Virus record (IMG/VR): IMGVR_UViG_3300042308_000076
Span: 1-26,768 of that record
Source of the DNA: a virus
Length of the DNA: 26,768 bases
Reading direction: 5' to 3' (one strand)
Position 1 is the first letter of the stretch; the number at the start of each line of letters is the position of its first letter. Below, piece after piece: positions 6,383-13,364 of this stretch. The notes below the pieces were generated by a model that did no database searches, had not been told where the DNA came from, and saw nothing but the letters and a program-made list of their open reading frames with translations. Made by a program: the position numbers and the translations under genes.

Positions 6383-6639
6383 AGAACCACACAAAGGTCT
6401 ACCTAAAAGGGATGGGCTACACTACAACTGACTTCATACCCTGCGAGGTATGTCAAGCCCAAGCGCAAGACATTCACCACATAGAATCACGCGGAATGGG
6501 TGGAAGCAAAATTGCTGATACCATAGAAAACCTGATGGCACTATGCCGAAATTGCCACGTTGCCTATGGTGACATCAAAGAGTTTAAGGAGCGACTTAAA
6601 GCAACACACAACCACCACCTATCAAAAAGGGTTATTTAG
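6379..6639 (+). CDS. HNH endonuclease
   Basis: An 86-residue HNH nuclease with all expected parts: a zinc-binding C-x2-C (C22, C25), the DIHHIESRGMGG core (H33, H34), IENLMALCRNCH with N51, and a second C-x2-C-H (C56, C59, H60). Its small size and position just before the terminase genes resemble phages in which an HNH protein acts with terminase in DNA packaging. A free-standing homing-type role is an alternative. It is coupled to the PP-loop gene by ATGA and is the last gene of the cassette. Confidence 0.88.
   Translation: MKNHTKVYLKGMGYTTTDFIPCEVCQAQAQDIHHIESRGMGGSKIADTIENLMALCRNCHVAYGDIKEFKERLKATHNHHLSKRVI
6624..6638 (+). promoter_or_regulatory. AAAAGG(G)TTATTTA element, copy 1
   Basis: AAAAAGGGTTATTTA spans the end of the HNH gene, 32 bases before the putative small terminase start. 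It resembles AAAAGGTTATTT at 8110-8121 and 18561-18573, which lie a few bases before start codons. Because this copy partly encodes the HNH C-terminus, it is the weakest of the three. Confidence 0.25.
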
Positions 6640-6670
6640 ATACAACCGAAAAAAACGGAACTGAACGGAT

Positions 6671-6970
6671 ATGAAAGATGACAAAGGCAGGTTCATAGCA
6701 GGCAACACAGGAAGACCCGCAGGAACACCAAACAAGACCACCAACAAAATACGGGAGGCATTCCAAACCCTCATAGAAGCCAACCTTGAGAATATGACCC
6801 TATGGCTCACCCAAGTTGCTGCTGATGACCCAAAGGGCGCACTTGACCTGTTGAACAAGATGGCAGAGTACACGACTCCCAAACTCGCAAGGGTGGAAAA
6901 CTCACACGAGGTATCGGATGAGCTAACGAAAATCAAGGTAGAGATTGTCCGAGCTAAACATCAAGAGTAG
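6671..6970 (+). CDS. Putative terminase small subunit
   Basis: A 99-residue protein starting MKDDKGRFIAGNTGRPAGTP, an N-terminal signature found in many phage proteins encoded immediately before terminase large subunits. A helical stretch follows (NKIREAFQTLIEANLENM, then GALDLLNKMAEYTTPKLARV). The small subunit would recognise packaging sites on phage DNA and hand it to the ATPase. The assignment rests mainly on position and the N-terminal pattern; sequence similarity among small terminases is low. The last 26 bases overlap the large-subunit frame. Confidence 0.6.
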   Translation: MKDDKGRFIAGNTGRPAGTPNKTTNKIREAFQTLIEANLENMTLWLTQVAADDPKGALDLLNKMAEYTTPKLARVENSHEVSDELTKIKVEIVRAKHQE

Positions 6971-8105
6971 CGAACTCTTTGAGAAGAACTACACCGCGCC
7001 AACTCGGATAGTAGTCAATCAAGGCGGCAGCCGTTCTGGTAAGACCTACTCCATTTTGCAGATGCTCATCGTGATGGCGATGGAGGATAGAGGCAAGGTG
7101 TATTCTATCGTGCGCAAGTCTCTGCCGTCTCTGAAGATGACGGCCTATCGTGACTTCTTTGAGATTCTAAATGCCAACGGTCTCTATGATGAGGCACGGC
7201 ATAACAAGAGCGACTACACCTACGAGCTGAATGGTAATCTCTTTGAGTTCATCAGCCTTGACCAACCGCAAAAGAAACGTGGAGCAAGACGTGACTACCT
7301 ATTCTGCAATGAAGCCAACGAACTTACTTGGGAGGATTTCTTTCAGTTGTTGATTCGTACCACAGGCAAGATATGGGTTGACTACAACCCCTCAGATGCG
7401 TTCCATTGGATATACGACAAGCTGCTTACGAGGGATGATGTCACCTACATCCAGTCCACCTACCTTGACAATCCGTTCTTGGATGCCTCTATTGTTGAGG
7501 AGATAGAAAGGCTGCAACATACGGACAATGACTATTGGAGAATCTACGGACTCGGAGAACGTGGGATGAGCAGAGCCACCATCTTCCAATACGGGCAGGC
7601 AGAGATACCAACGGATGCAACGCTCTTATGTCACGGTATGGACTTCGGATACACCAATGACCCTACCGCACTTGTGGCGGTTTACAAGTCGGGGGACAAT
7701 CTTTATGTGGATGAATTGATTTACCGCACGGGTATGACCAACCCAGACATCAGCAACGTACTTGCCTCACTTGGCCTTGACCGAAGGGCAGAGATATATG
7801 CTGACTCTGCTGAACCCAAATCTATTGAGGAGCTGCATCGTATGGGATGGAACGTGAAACCCACGCAGAAGGGCGCAGATAGCGTCATAGTGGGCATTGA
7901 CGTGCTGAAGCGGCACAAGCTATTCGTAACCCCACGAAGCAGCAACCTAATCAAGGAACTTCAGAACTACAAATGGGTAGAGGATAAGAACGGCAACCTG
8001 CTCAACAAACCCATAGATGCATTCAACCACGCCATAGATGCGCTTCGCTATGCAACCTACAACAAACTCAGCAGACCTAACTTTGGCAGGTATGCCATAC
8101 GCTAA
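6945..8105 (+). CDS. terL: Terminase large subunit
   Basis: The packaging motor ATPase and headful or site-specific nuclease. Walker A is GGSRSGKT (residues 27-34), Walker B with catalytic Glu is YLFCNEANE (118-126), and the RNase H-like nuclease domain carries D233 (GMDFGYTNDPTAL), D287 (YADSAEPKS) and the DAFNHAIDALRYA motif (358-370). At 386 residues it fits the compact PBSX/Terminase_3-like group. No ATG precedes the ATPase motif, so the start is taken as TTG 6945, inside the upstream gene; a weak start nested in the small-subunit gene could keep the large subunit scarce. Confidence 0.95.
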   Translation: MSELNIKSSELFEKNYTAPTRIVVNQGGSRSGKTYSILQMLIVMAMEDRGKVYSIVRKSLPSLKMTAYRDFFEILNANGLYDEARHNKSDYTYELNGNLFEFISLDQPQKKRGARRDYLFCNEANELTWEDFFQLLIRTTGKIWVDYNPSDAFHWIYDKLLTRDDVTYIQSTYLDNPFLDASIVEEIERLQHTDNDYWRIYGLGERGMSRATIFQYGQAEIPTDATLLCHGMDFGYTNDPTALVAVYKSGDNLYVDELIYRTGMTNPDISNVLASLGLDRRAEIYADSAEPKSIEELHRMGWNVKPTQKGADSVIVGIDVLKRHKLFVTPRSSNLIKELQNYKWVEDKNGNLLNKPIDAFNHAIDALRYATYNKLSRPNFGRYAIR

Positions 8106-8109
8106 AACT

Positions 8110-8121
8110 AAAAGGTTATTT
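8110..8121 (+). promoter_or_regulatory. AAAAGGTTATTT element, copy 2
   Basis: AAAAGGTTATTT lies in the 21-base gap after the terminase gene, with ATG following 5 bases later. An identical 12-base word precedes the gene at 18580. AAAGG could act as a weak Shine-Dalgarno at a spacing of 11, or the element could be a transcription signal. Confidence 0.4.
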
Positions 8122-8126
8122 TAATA

Positions 8127-8840
8127 ATGGAACTAAAGGTAATTGTACCCACCGCCCTATCAGAGATAACGCTTGACCAATACCAACGCTTTGCGAGGCT
8201 TGAGGGCGATGAGGAGTTTTTGACCCACAAGATGCTTGAGATATTCTGCGGAGTGCCTCTTGCCAATCTTCCGAACGTACGCATCAAAGATGTGAGCCAT
8301 ATCAGCAAGCACATTAGTGCGATGATAAACGAGAAGCCAAGCCTCACGCCAACCTTCACGATGGGGGACACCAAGTACGGGTTCATCCCAGAGCTTGACA
8401 ATATCACATACGGTGAGTTCGTTGACCTTGACGGCTACCTGCAAGACGTACAAGACCTGCACAAAGCGATGGCGGTATTGTATCGCCCTATCACAAGCGA
8501 GGTCAAGCATCGGTATCTAATAGAGCCATACGAGGGAGCAGGGAAGTACTCGGAGCAGATGAAGCAAGCCCCGATGAGTGTTGCTATGGGCGCAACGCTT
8601 TTTTTTTGGCATTTAGGGAACGAGTTACTGCAAGCTATGCTGACCTCTTTGGAGGCGAAGAATCAAACGAATACTCCAAGCAAGGACAATTCGCCAAGCA
8701 ATGGGGATGGTATGCAACAATCTATCAACTCGCTAAGGGAGACATTAGGCAGTTTGAGTCAATTACACAACTTCCCATCCACCAGTGCTTACACTTCCTC
8801 ACCTTTGAAAAGCAAAAGCAAGAGGTTGAAAACGACCTAA
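8127..8840 (+). CDS. Tail assembly chaperone-like protein, frame-0 product
   Basis: A 237-residue protein of a type I recognise in Bacteroidota phages: MELKVIVPTALSEITLDQYQ, then FIPELDNITYGEFVDLDGYL and LHKAMAVLYRPI. Residues 1-160 look like a folded domain. After a run of nine T at 8599-8607 the frame stays open, but the tail soon becomes Ser/Thr/Asn/Lys-rich, while the -1 frame carries a better-looking domain to 8860. This is the layout of the gpG/gpG-T tail assembly chaperones, where a minor frameshifted form recruits tube subunits to the tape measure. Unusually it directly follows terminase, not the tape measure. Confidence 0.75.
   Translation: MELKVIVPTALSEITLDQYQRFARLEGDEEFLTHKMLEIFCGVPLANLPNVRIKDVSHISKHISAMINEKPSLTPTFTMGDTKYGFIPELDNITYGEFVDLDGYLQDVQDLHKAMAVLYRPITSEVKHRYLIEPYEGAGKYSEQMKQAPMSVAMGATLFFWHLGNELLQAMLTSLEAKNQTNTPSKDNSPSNGDGMQQSINSLRETLGSLSQLHNFPSTSAYTSSPLKSKSKRLKTT
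8599..8607 (+). promoter_or_regulatory. T9 slippery site for -1 frameshift
   Basis: Nine T residues. In frame 0 the codons are CTT TTT TTT TGG, so a T-TTT-TTT heptamer (8600-8606) is correctly phased for a -1 shift. The shifted product would be join(8127..8606, 8606..8860), 244 residues. No strong downstream stem is evident by eye. Confidence 0.65.
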
Positions 8841-8860
8841 TAAAAAAGTCAATAAAATGA
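8606..8860 (+). CDS. -1 frame extension of tail assembly chaperone
   Basis: An 84-codon frame with no ATG anywhere, beginning inside the T9 run. The protein (YADLFGGEESNEYSKQGQF, KQWGWYATIYQLAKGDI, then HQCLHFLTFEKQKQEVEND) looks like a real folded domain, and I recall similar domains with the GWY motif in related phages. Its TGA overlaps the ATG of the next gene (ATGA), the junction seen between many genes here, whereas the frame-0 stop at 8838-8840 does not. It is best read as the C-terminal part of a frameshift fusion rather than a free gene starting at TTG. Confidence 0.65.
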   Translation: MAFRERVTASYADLFGGEESNEYSKQGQFAKQWGWYATIYQLAKGDIRQFESITQLPIHQCLHFLTFEKQKQEVENDLIKKSIK

Positions 8861-9324
8861 GACAGTTCTACGACATCACCACCAAGCTGAAAGATACCCT
8901 TGAGGCCAATAGCCAAGTCAACGTGGTAACGACAGGGGATATTTTTGACATAGACCTAAACAAGCAAACCATCTTCCCTTTGTCGCACATCATCATCAAC
9001 CAAGCAACATTTGAAGGACAAATAGTCCGTATGAATGTAAGCATCGTTTGTATGGACTTGGTAGATGAGACCAAAGAGAACCCACGCTTGCAGGCAGAGC
9101 CGTTCTACGGCACGAGCAACGAGCAAAACATACTGAACACTCAACTCGCAGTAATCAATGATGTGGTGACAGAACTGCGCAGGGGTACTCTGTACACCGA
9201 CCTTTACCAGTTGGATGGCACCGCTTCTTGTGTTCCTTTTAGCGAGAGGTTTGAGAACCTGCTTGCAGGGTGGACTGCCACGTTTGACGTGCTGCTTGCA
9301 AACACCGAGATAAGCATCTGCTAA
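8857..9324 (+). CDS. Putative tail terminator/tail completion protein
   Basis: A 155-residue protein (MRQFYDITTKLKDTLEANSQ, then VVTTGDIFDIDLNKQTIFPL). The alternating strands and the position between the chaperone pair and the gp10-like gene resemble tail terminator or minor tail proteins that cap the tail tube. I recognise the N-terminal pattern (FYD.T..LK..L......V..GDI.DID) from phage neighbourhoods, but no catalytic or metal motif is visible. The function is inferred from context. The start overlaps the stop of the -1 frame. Confidence 0.5.
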   Translation: MRQFYDITTKLKDTLEANSQVNVVTTGDIFDIDLNKQTIFPLSHIIINQATFEGQIVRMNVSIVCMDLVDETKENPRLQAEPFYGTSNEQNILNTQLAVINDVVTELRRGTLYTDLYQLDGTASCVPFSERFENLLAGWTATFDVLLANTEISIC

Positions 9325-9325
9325 A

Positions 9326-9823
9326 ATGGCACGGGAGGACTTGATTGCTGCGGTACTTATTAAGTTTGGCAAATATGTCATTCAACAGGCGAGGAGTAAT
9401 CTCACCAAAGGCAAGCACAACTTCAACAAGACCCTTTACAATTCACTTCGGTATAGCGTGTACTACTCAAATGATAAGTTCTCAATGAGTTTCTTTATGG
9501 AGGACTATGGTGAGTTCCAAGACAAAGGAGTAAAGGGCGCAGGAGGCACAAGAAAGACTACAAGCGCATTTAAGAGAACAAACAACAAGGGCAAGATTTG
9601 GAAGCAGAAGGCATCCAACAGTCCATTTGCCTACAAGGACAAGAAGCCGCCAGTATCTGCATTCAAGGCTTGGGCAGAGAGCAAAGGGCTGAATCCTTAT
9701 GCGGTGCGTGAGTCGGTATATCGGCAGGGTATCACTCCAACTAAATTTTTCAGCACTCCATTTAATATCGCAATCAACAAACTGCCACCAGATATTGCTA
9801 ACGCAATAAAAAATAGTTTCTAA
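9326..9823 (+). CDS. HK97 gp10-like head-tail/tail completion protein
   Basis: A 165-residue basic protein with YGEFQDKGVKGAGG, SPFAYKDKKPPVSAFKAWAE and YRQGITPTKFFSTPF. The order of a hydrophobic N-terminal helix, the Y-G-x-F-x-D-x-G segment and a C-terminal P-x-x-F-F-x-x-P-F motif (here PTKFFSTPF) is what I associate with HK97 gp10-like tail completion proteins. They sit at the head-tail interface. It follows the previous gene by one base. Family assignment is from pattern memory. Confidence 0.5.
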   Translation: MAREDLIAAVLIKFGKYVIQQARSNLTKGKHNFNKTLYNSLRYSVYYSNDKFSMSFFMEDYGEFQDKGVKGAGGTRKTTSAFKRTNNKGKIWKQKASNSPFAYKDKKPPVSAFKAWAESKGLNPYAVRESVYRQGITPTKFFSTPFNIAINKLPPDIANAIKNSF

Positions 9824-9826
9824 AAA

Positions 9827-11062
9827 ATGAGTACACCAACTTTATCACGCCCTGCAAGTTTGTCAATGGGTCGCAGCCCTTTGTTTATCACGGGCAAGAA
9901 TAACGCTTTGACAAACGATTCGCTTGATGCGATGTCATTGCAGCTAAAGATTTACTACGGAGCAAAGACATTACCCGCAGGAACGGCAAACTATACTCTA
10001 AATAAGACGTACTCTATCAACGAGGTAATCAACTACGAAATCAGCGACCTTGTGCGCTCGGAGTTCTACCACGACTTTATCGTATGGAATGACATAGGAT
10101 TCACGCAGAGTCCTCCTGCGGAGGTATTGTGGGTTGCGCCTCTTGGTGATTGGACATACTCTAACAATGGAACTGCCCCTGAAACTGCGGTATGGTCAAA
10201 CTCCAACGCTCAAGCCTTTATCGCAACCGATGGGTGGGCAACCCGTGATAACATCGCCCCTGTTGCGGTATCGCAGTTGGTGCTTGCAACGGATAGAGAT
10301 AGGCAGGTGCTTGTCGGCAACTACGAATCCCTTGCGTTAAATAATAGCGTAGCTAATGCTTTGGGTGCAATCCGCATCACTTGGCAGGGTGGAGCCACCG
10401 CGTTACTGACAAACACAGGGGGGGGCAGCACAACGCCACCCAACCCATCAAGCAACAACTCGCAAGACCTCGTAATCTATGCAGGCGTAGGTGCTGCTAA
10501 CCTTGAGAACAATGGTAACCTACCTGCGGAAGTAAAGCCAAGCGCACAGACCGATGGTGGCGTAGGCAGTTACTACGATGTAATTCTCTTGGATAACGAG
10601 GACTCTCCAAACGAGATAGGGCGAGTTCGCTACTATGTAATCTGCGAACCCAAGTACGACCCTGTGCAGGTGGCCTTTATCAACCGCTTTGGAGTTGCTG
10701 ACTTCATCACGTTCTTCAAGCGCAGCGATGAGCGTGGGAACTTCACGCAGGACTCCTACCAAAAGAGCATCTACAACGATGGCTTCACCACCCCTTCATT
10801 GGAGATAGGCAAGTACCAATCCTTCAACGTCAACTCTCGCAACACCCTAACTCTAAACACAGGGTTCGTTGACCAAGACTACGATGAAACCATTGAGGAC
10901 ATTCTGATGAGCGAGTATGTTGCGGTCTATACCAATAGTAACTGGGTGAGTGCAGTTCCGAATCGTGGAAGCATAGAGTATCAAAAGAGCGTGAACACAA
11001 AGCTTATCAATTACACGATGTCCTTTGACTTCGGATTTGATGAGCGCAGCTTGGTACGATGA
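9827..11062 (+). CDS. Tail structural protein with Gly/Ser/Pro hinge
   Basis: A 411-residue, Asn/Thr-rich protein. The N-terminal part (about 1-195) and the C-terminal part (about 215-411, including RFGVADFITFFKRSDERGNF and YQKSVNTKLINYTMSFDF) are joined by a Gly/Ser/Thr/Pro/Asn linker near residues 198-214, encoded across a run of eight G (10418-10425). I recognise the FFKRSDERGNF region from Bacteroidota phage tail clusters but know no assigned function. Its C-terminus overlaps the 718-residue tail protein by ATGA, so the two probably form one sub-assembly. It is not a recognisable sheath. Confidence 0.6.
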   Translation: MSTPTLSRPASLSMGRSPLFITGKNNALTNDSLDAMSLQLKIYYGAKTLPAGTANYTLNKTYSINEVINYEISDLVRSEFYHDFIVWNDIGFTQSPPAEVLWVAPLGDWTYSNNGTAPETAVWSNSNAQAFIATDGWATRDNIAPVAVSQLVLATDRDRQVLVGNYESLALNNSVANALGAIRITWQGGATALLTNTGGGSTTPPNPSSNNSQDLVIYAGVGAANLENNGNLPAEVKPSAQTDGGVGSYYDVILLDNEDSPNEIGRVRYYVICEPKYDPVQVAFINRFGVADFITFFKRSDERGNFTQDSYQKSIYNDGFTTPSLEIGKYQSFNVNSRNTLTLNTGFVDQDYDETIEDILMSEYVAVYTNSNWVSAVPNRGSIEYQKSVNTKLINYTMSFDFGFDERSLVR

Positions 11063-13215
11063 ACAAGGTTGATATTTACGTTAATGGCTTTCGCCTTGAC
11101 ATCTTTGATGATGAGGAGATAAGCATCAACCTATCGGTGCAGAACGTGCAGGACATCAGCAAGGTGTTCACGGACTTCACGCAGGGGTTTACCATTCCTG
11201 CAAGCCCACGCAATAACGAGATACTTCAGCACTACTACAACGCCAATATCACGGAGTCGCTAATCACTACCGAGACAGGCGGCAGCCCCGTATGGAATAA
11301 CATAAACATCACTTGGAATACTTTTAACACGGCTTGGAACGCAGGTGCAACTACGACAAGCACAGTTAACACTTTTGATGGTCGGTTAAGGCAAGAAGCA
11401 AGAATCGAAATAAACTCCTTGCCATTCCGCACAGGGGTGATAGAGGTGGAGAACGTGCAGTTGAAAGGCACAGAACCGTATGCTTACACGCTGACGTTCT
11501 ATGGGGATGTTGTAACGCTTACCGACTTATTTGGCGAGGACTATTTGTACGACCTTAACTTCAGCGACTACGACCACGAGTACACCGATGATGCGGTCTT
11601 TGAAAGGCTTACTACTGACAATTACGCTCCGTTGTTTTATCCGCTATGCAGTCCTGTAAAGAATTGGTTTTATCAAAGTGCGGGAGCAGGTGCTGATGAC
11701 ATTAACAACATTGCTCACAAAGCAGGTGGTGGCAGTCAAGGGGAGCGTGGCATCCGTTATTTTGAGTTAAAGCCTGCTCTAAAGGTTACGGCTATCCTTG
11801 ATGCTATGGAGCAGAAGTACGGAATCACGTTTACAGGAGCGTTCTTGAGTGCTACTCCGTTTGTTGATTTGTCGTTATGGCTACACAGGTTTGAGGGCTA
11901 TCTATTTGCAGGGGGCAACGACATTGCCTATCAGTTAATAAATATGAATCGCAATACGGGCAGCGGTTCGCAGTTCGATTTGGCTACCGATACTTGGACT
12001 CCATTAAATGTTACTTCGCCATATCAAGTAAATGTAACAATACAGAACGCTTCAGAGCCCTATGAACTTGCTCTTTTTTTAAATGGAGTATTTCAACAAT
12101 CAATTCTAATAGCTTCTCACCCTGCCTCTTCAGTAACATCTATATTCCCCTTTATATCTGTTGATGGCCCAAGCACACTCGGTCTGACCGCTACGGTACA
12201 ATTATTTATTAGACCGCAGCAGCCAACTGCGATGACATACCAATGCACGGACTACAAGGCAACAAATATCAGCACATCGGTTGTTGCATTTGAAGTAGAC
12301 CAAACCGCATCGGCAAGCTATTCCTTCAGCGTAGTTGTTTCAGATATAATGCCCGAAATCAAGGTCAAGGACTTCTTGGCAGGCATTCTCAAGATGTATA
12401 ATATGGTGATTGTACCGACTACATCTACGAACTTCCTGCTTCAGCCATTGGAAGATTGGTACGCAGCAGGAACCGACCAAAACTATCAGACCTATCTTGA
12501 CATCACGGAGTACACCGTAAACCGCCCACCGCTTTACAGGGAGATTGAATTTAAGTACCAACCCACAGAGCAGATACTTGGCTTCCAATACCTGCAAACA
12601 AACAACGTAGGATTTGGGGATTTAAATAATACCTTCAATTTTGATGGCGATGAGTTCCTAATTGAGGTTCCGTTTGAATGCCCGTTATTTGAGAGGCTGA
12701 CTGACCTGCATACGGGGGGTCTGACAAACGTACTCGTTTACAAAAGCATCACAAGTGAAGCAAATGAAGATGGTACGTTTAACCCATATTTGGGTGCGCC
12801 TGTTTTATTCTATGGGTACTTTGATGACTACGACTTAACTACAAAACGCTTAACATTTGTAAATGCAGATGGAACTCACAGAGACGTAGTTATCGCTTGG
12901 TACTCTAACACATCAAACAGATACTCAAGTGCAGGCGCATCGCATTCTATTTGCTTTGGCGCAGACATAGACCCATACCACCTGCAATCGGTAAACCAAA
13001 GCCTCTACAACAACGAGTGGAGCGACTACATCACCGACCTGTATGCAAAAGCAAGAAGGGTGTACAACGTAGAAGCCGTATTGCCCATCGGTAAGATTAT
13101 CACGCTGAACCTTCAGAATGCAATCATTTGGAACAACACCAAGTACCTAATCAACAACGTGAGTCTAAATATGACCACAGGCAAAGCATCATTTGAACTC
13201 CTCAACGTAGTATGA
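11059..13215 (+). CDS. Large tail/baseplate protein
   Basis: A 718-residue protein with an N-terminal domain (DIYVNGFRLDIFDDEEISIN, then FTQGFTIPASPRNN) that looks like a virion assembly domain, a long central beta-rich region with aromatic strands, and a C-terminal part (DIMPEIKVKDFLAGIL, then NFLLQPLEDWYAAG and YREIEFKY) resembling hub-type tail tip proteins. No lysozyme, peptidase or coiled-coil motif is seen. Upstream of the tape measure and coupled to a 50-residue gene, it most likely belongs to the tail tip or baseplate. The evidence is context plus memory of similar proteins in Bacteroidota phages. Confidence 0.6.
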   Translation: MNKVDIYVNGFRLDIFDDEEISINLSVQNVQDISKVFTDFTQGFTIPASPRNNEILQHYYNANITESLITTETGGSPVWNNINITWNTFNTAWNAGATTTSTVNTFDGRLRQEARIEINSLPFRTGVIEVENVQLKGTEPYAYTLTFYGDVVTLTDLFGEDYLYDLNFSDYDHEYTDDAVFERLTTDNYAPLFYPLCSPVKNWFYQSAGAGADDINNIAHKAGGGSQGERGIRYFELKPALKVTAILDAMEQKYGITFTGAFLSATPFVDLSLWLHRFEGYLFAGGNDIAYQLINMNRNTGSGSQFDLATDTWTPLNVTSPYQVNVTIQNASEPYELALFLNGVFQQSILIASHPASSVTSIFPFISVDGPSTLGLTATVQLFIRPQQPTAMTYQCTDYKATNISTSVVAFEVDQTASASYSFSVVVSDIMPEIKVKDFLAGILKMYNMVIVPTTSTNFLLQPLEDWYAAGTDQNYQTYLDITEYTVNRPPLYREIEFKYQPTEQILGFQYLQTNNVGFGDLNNTFNFDGDEFLIEVPFECPLFERLTDLHTGGLTNVLVYKSITSEANEDGTFNPYLGAPVLFYGYFDDYDLTTKRLTFVNADGTHRDVVIAWYSNTSNRYSSAGASHSICFGADIDPYHLQSVNQSLYNNEWSDYITDLYAKARRVYNVEAVLPIGKIITLNLQNAIIWNNTKYLINNVSLNMTTGKASFELLNVV

Positions 13216-13364
13216 AGACAGGATATTTAAGTTATTTAATTGAAATACTAAACTCGGATGAGTGGCTTGGCGCAGGTGACTGCGTTGAAATTGCCAAAGG
13301 CAAGAACAAACTACCCGAAGGATGGAACGAATATATTAAGCTACAATGGCGGCAGTTGAAATAA
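13212..13364 (+). CDS. 50-residue protein between tail protein and tape measure
   Basis: A short ORF beginning at ATG 13212, overlapping the previous stop (ATGA), and ending at TAA 13362-13364, 19 bases inside the tape measure gene. The sequence MKTGYLSYLIEILNSDEWL, then GDCVEIAKGKNKLPEGW and YIKLQW is compact and non-repetitive. Double overlap with flanking genes and no conflicting signals support a real gene. Function unknown; its place in front of the tape measure would suit a tape-measure chaperone or tail accessory protein. Confidence 0.65.
   Translation: MKTGYLSYLIEILNSDEWLGAGDCVEIAKGKNKLPEGWNEYIKLQWRQLK

Noticed and set aside
13226-13240. GTTATTTA-like word inside the 50-residue gene
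   Set aside because: It encodes part of the protein (YLSYLI) and lacks the AAAAGG part; not counted as a copy of the intergenic element.
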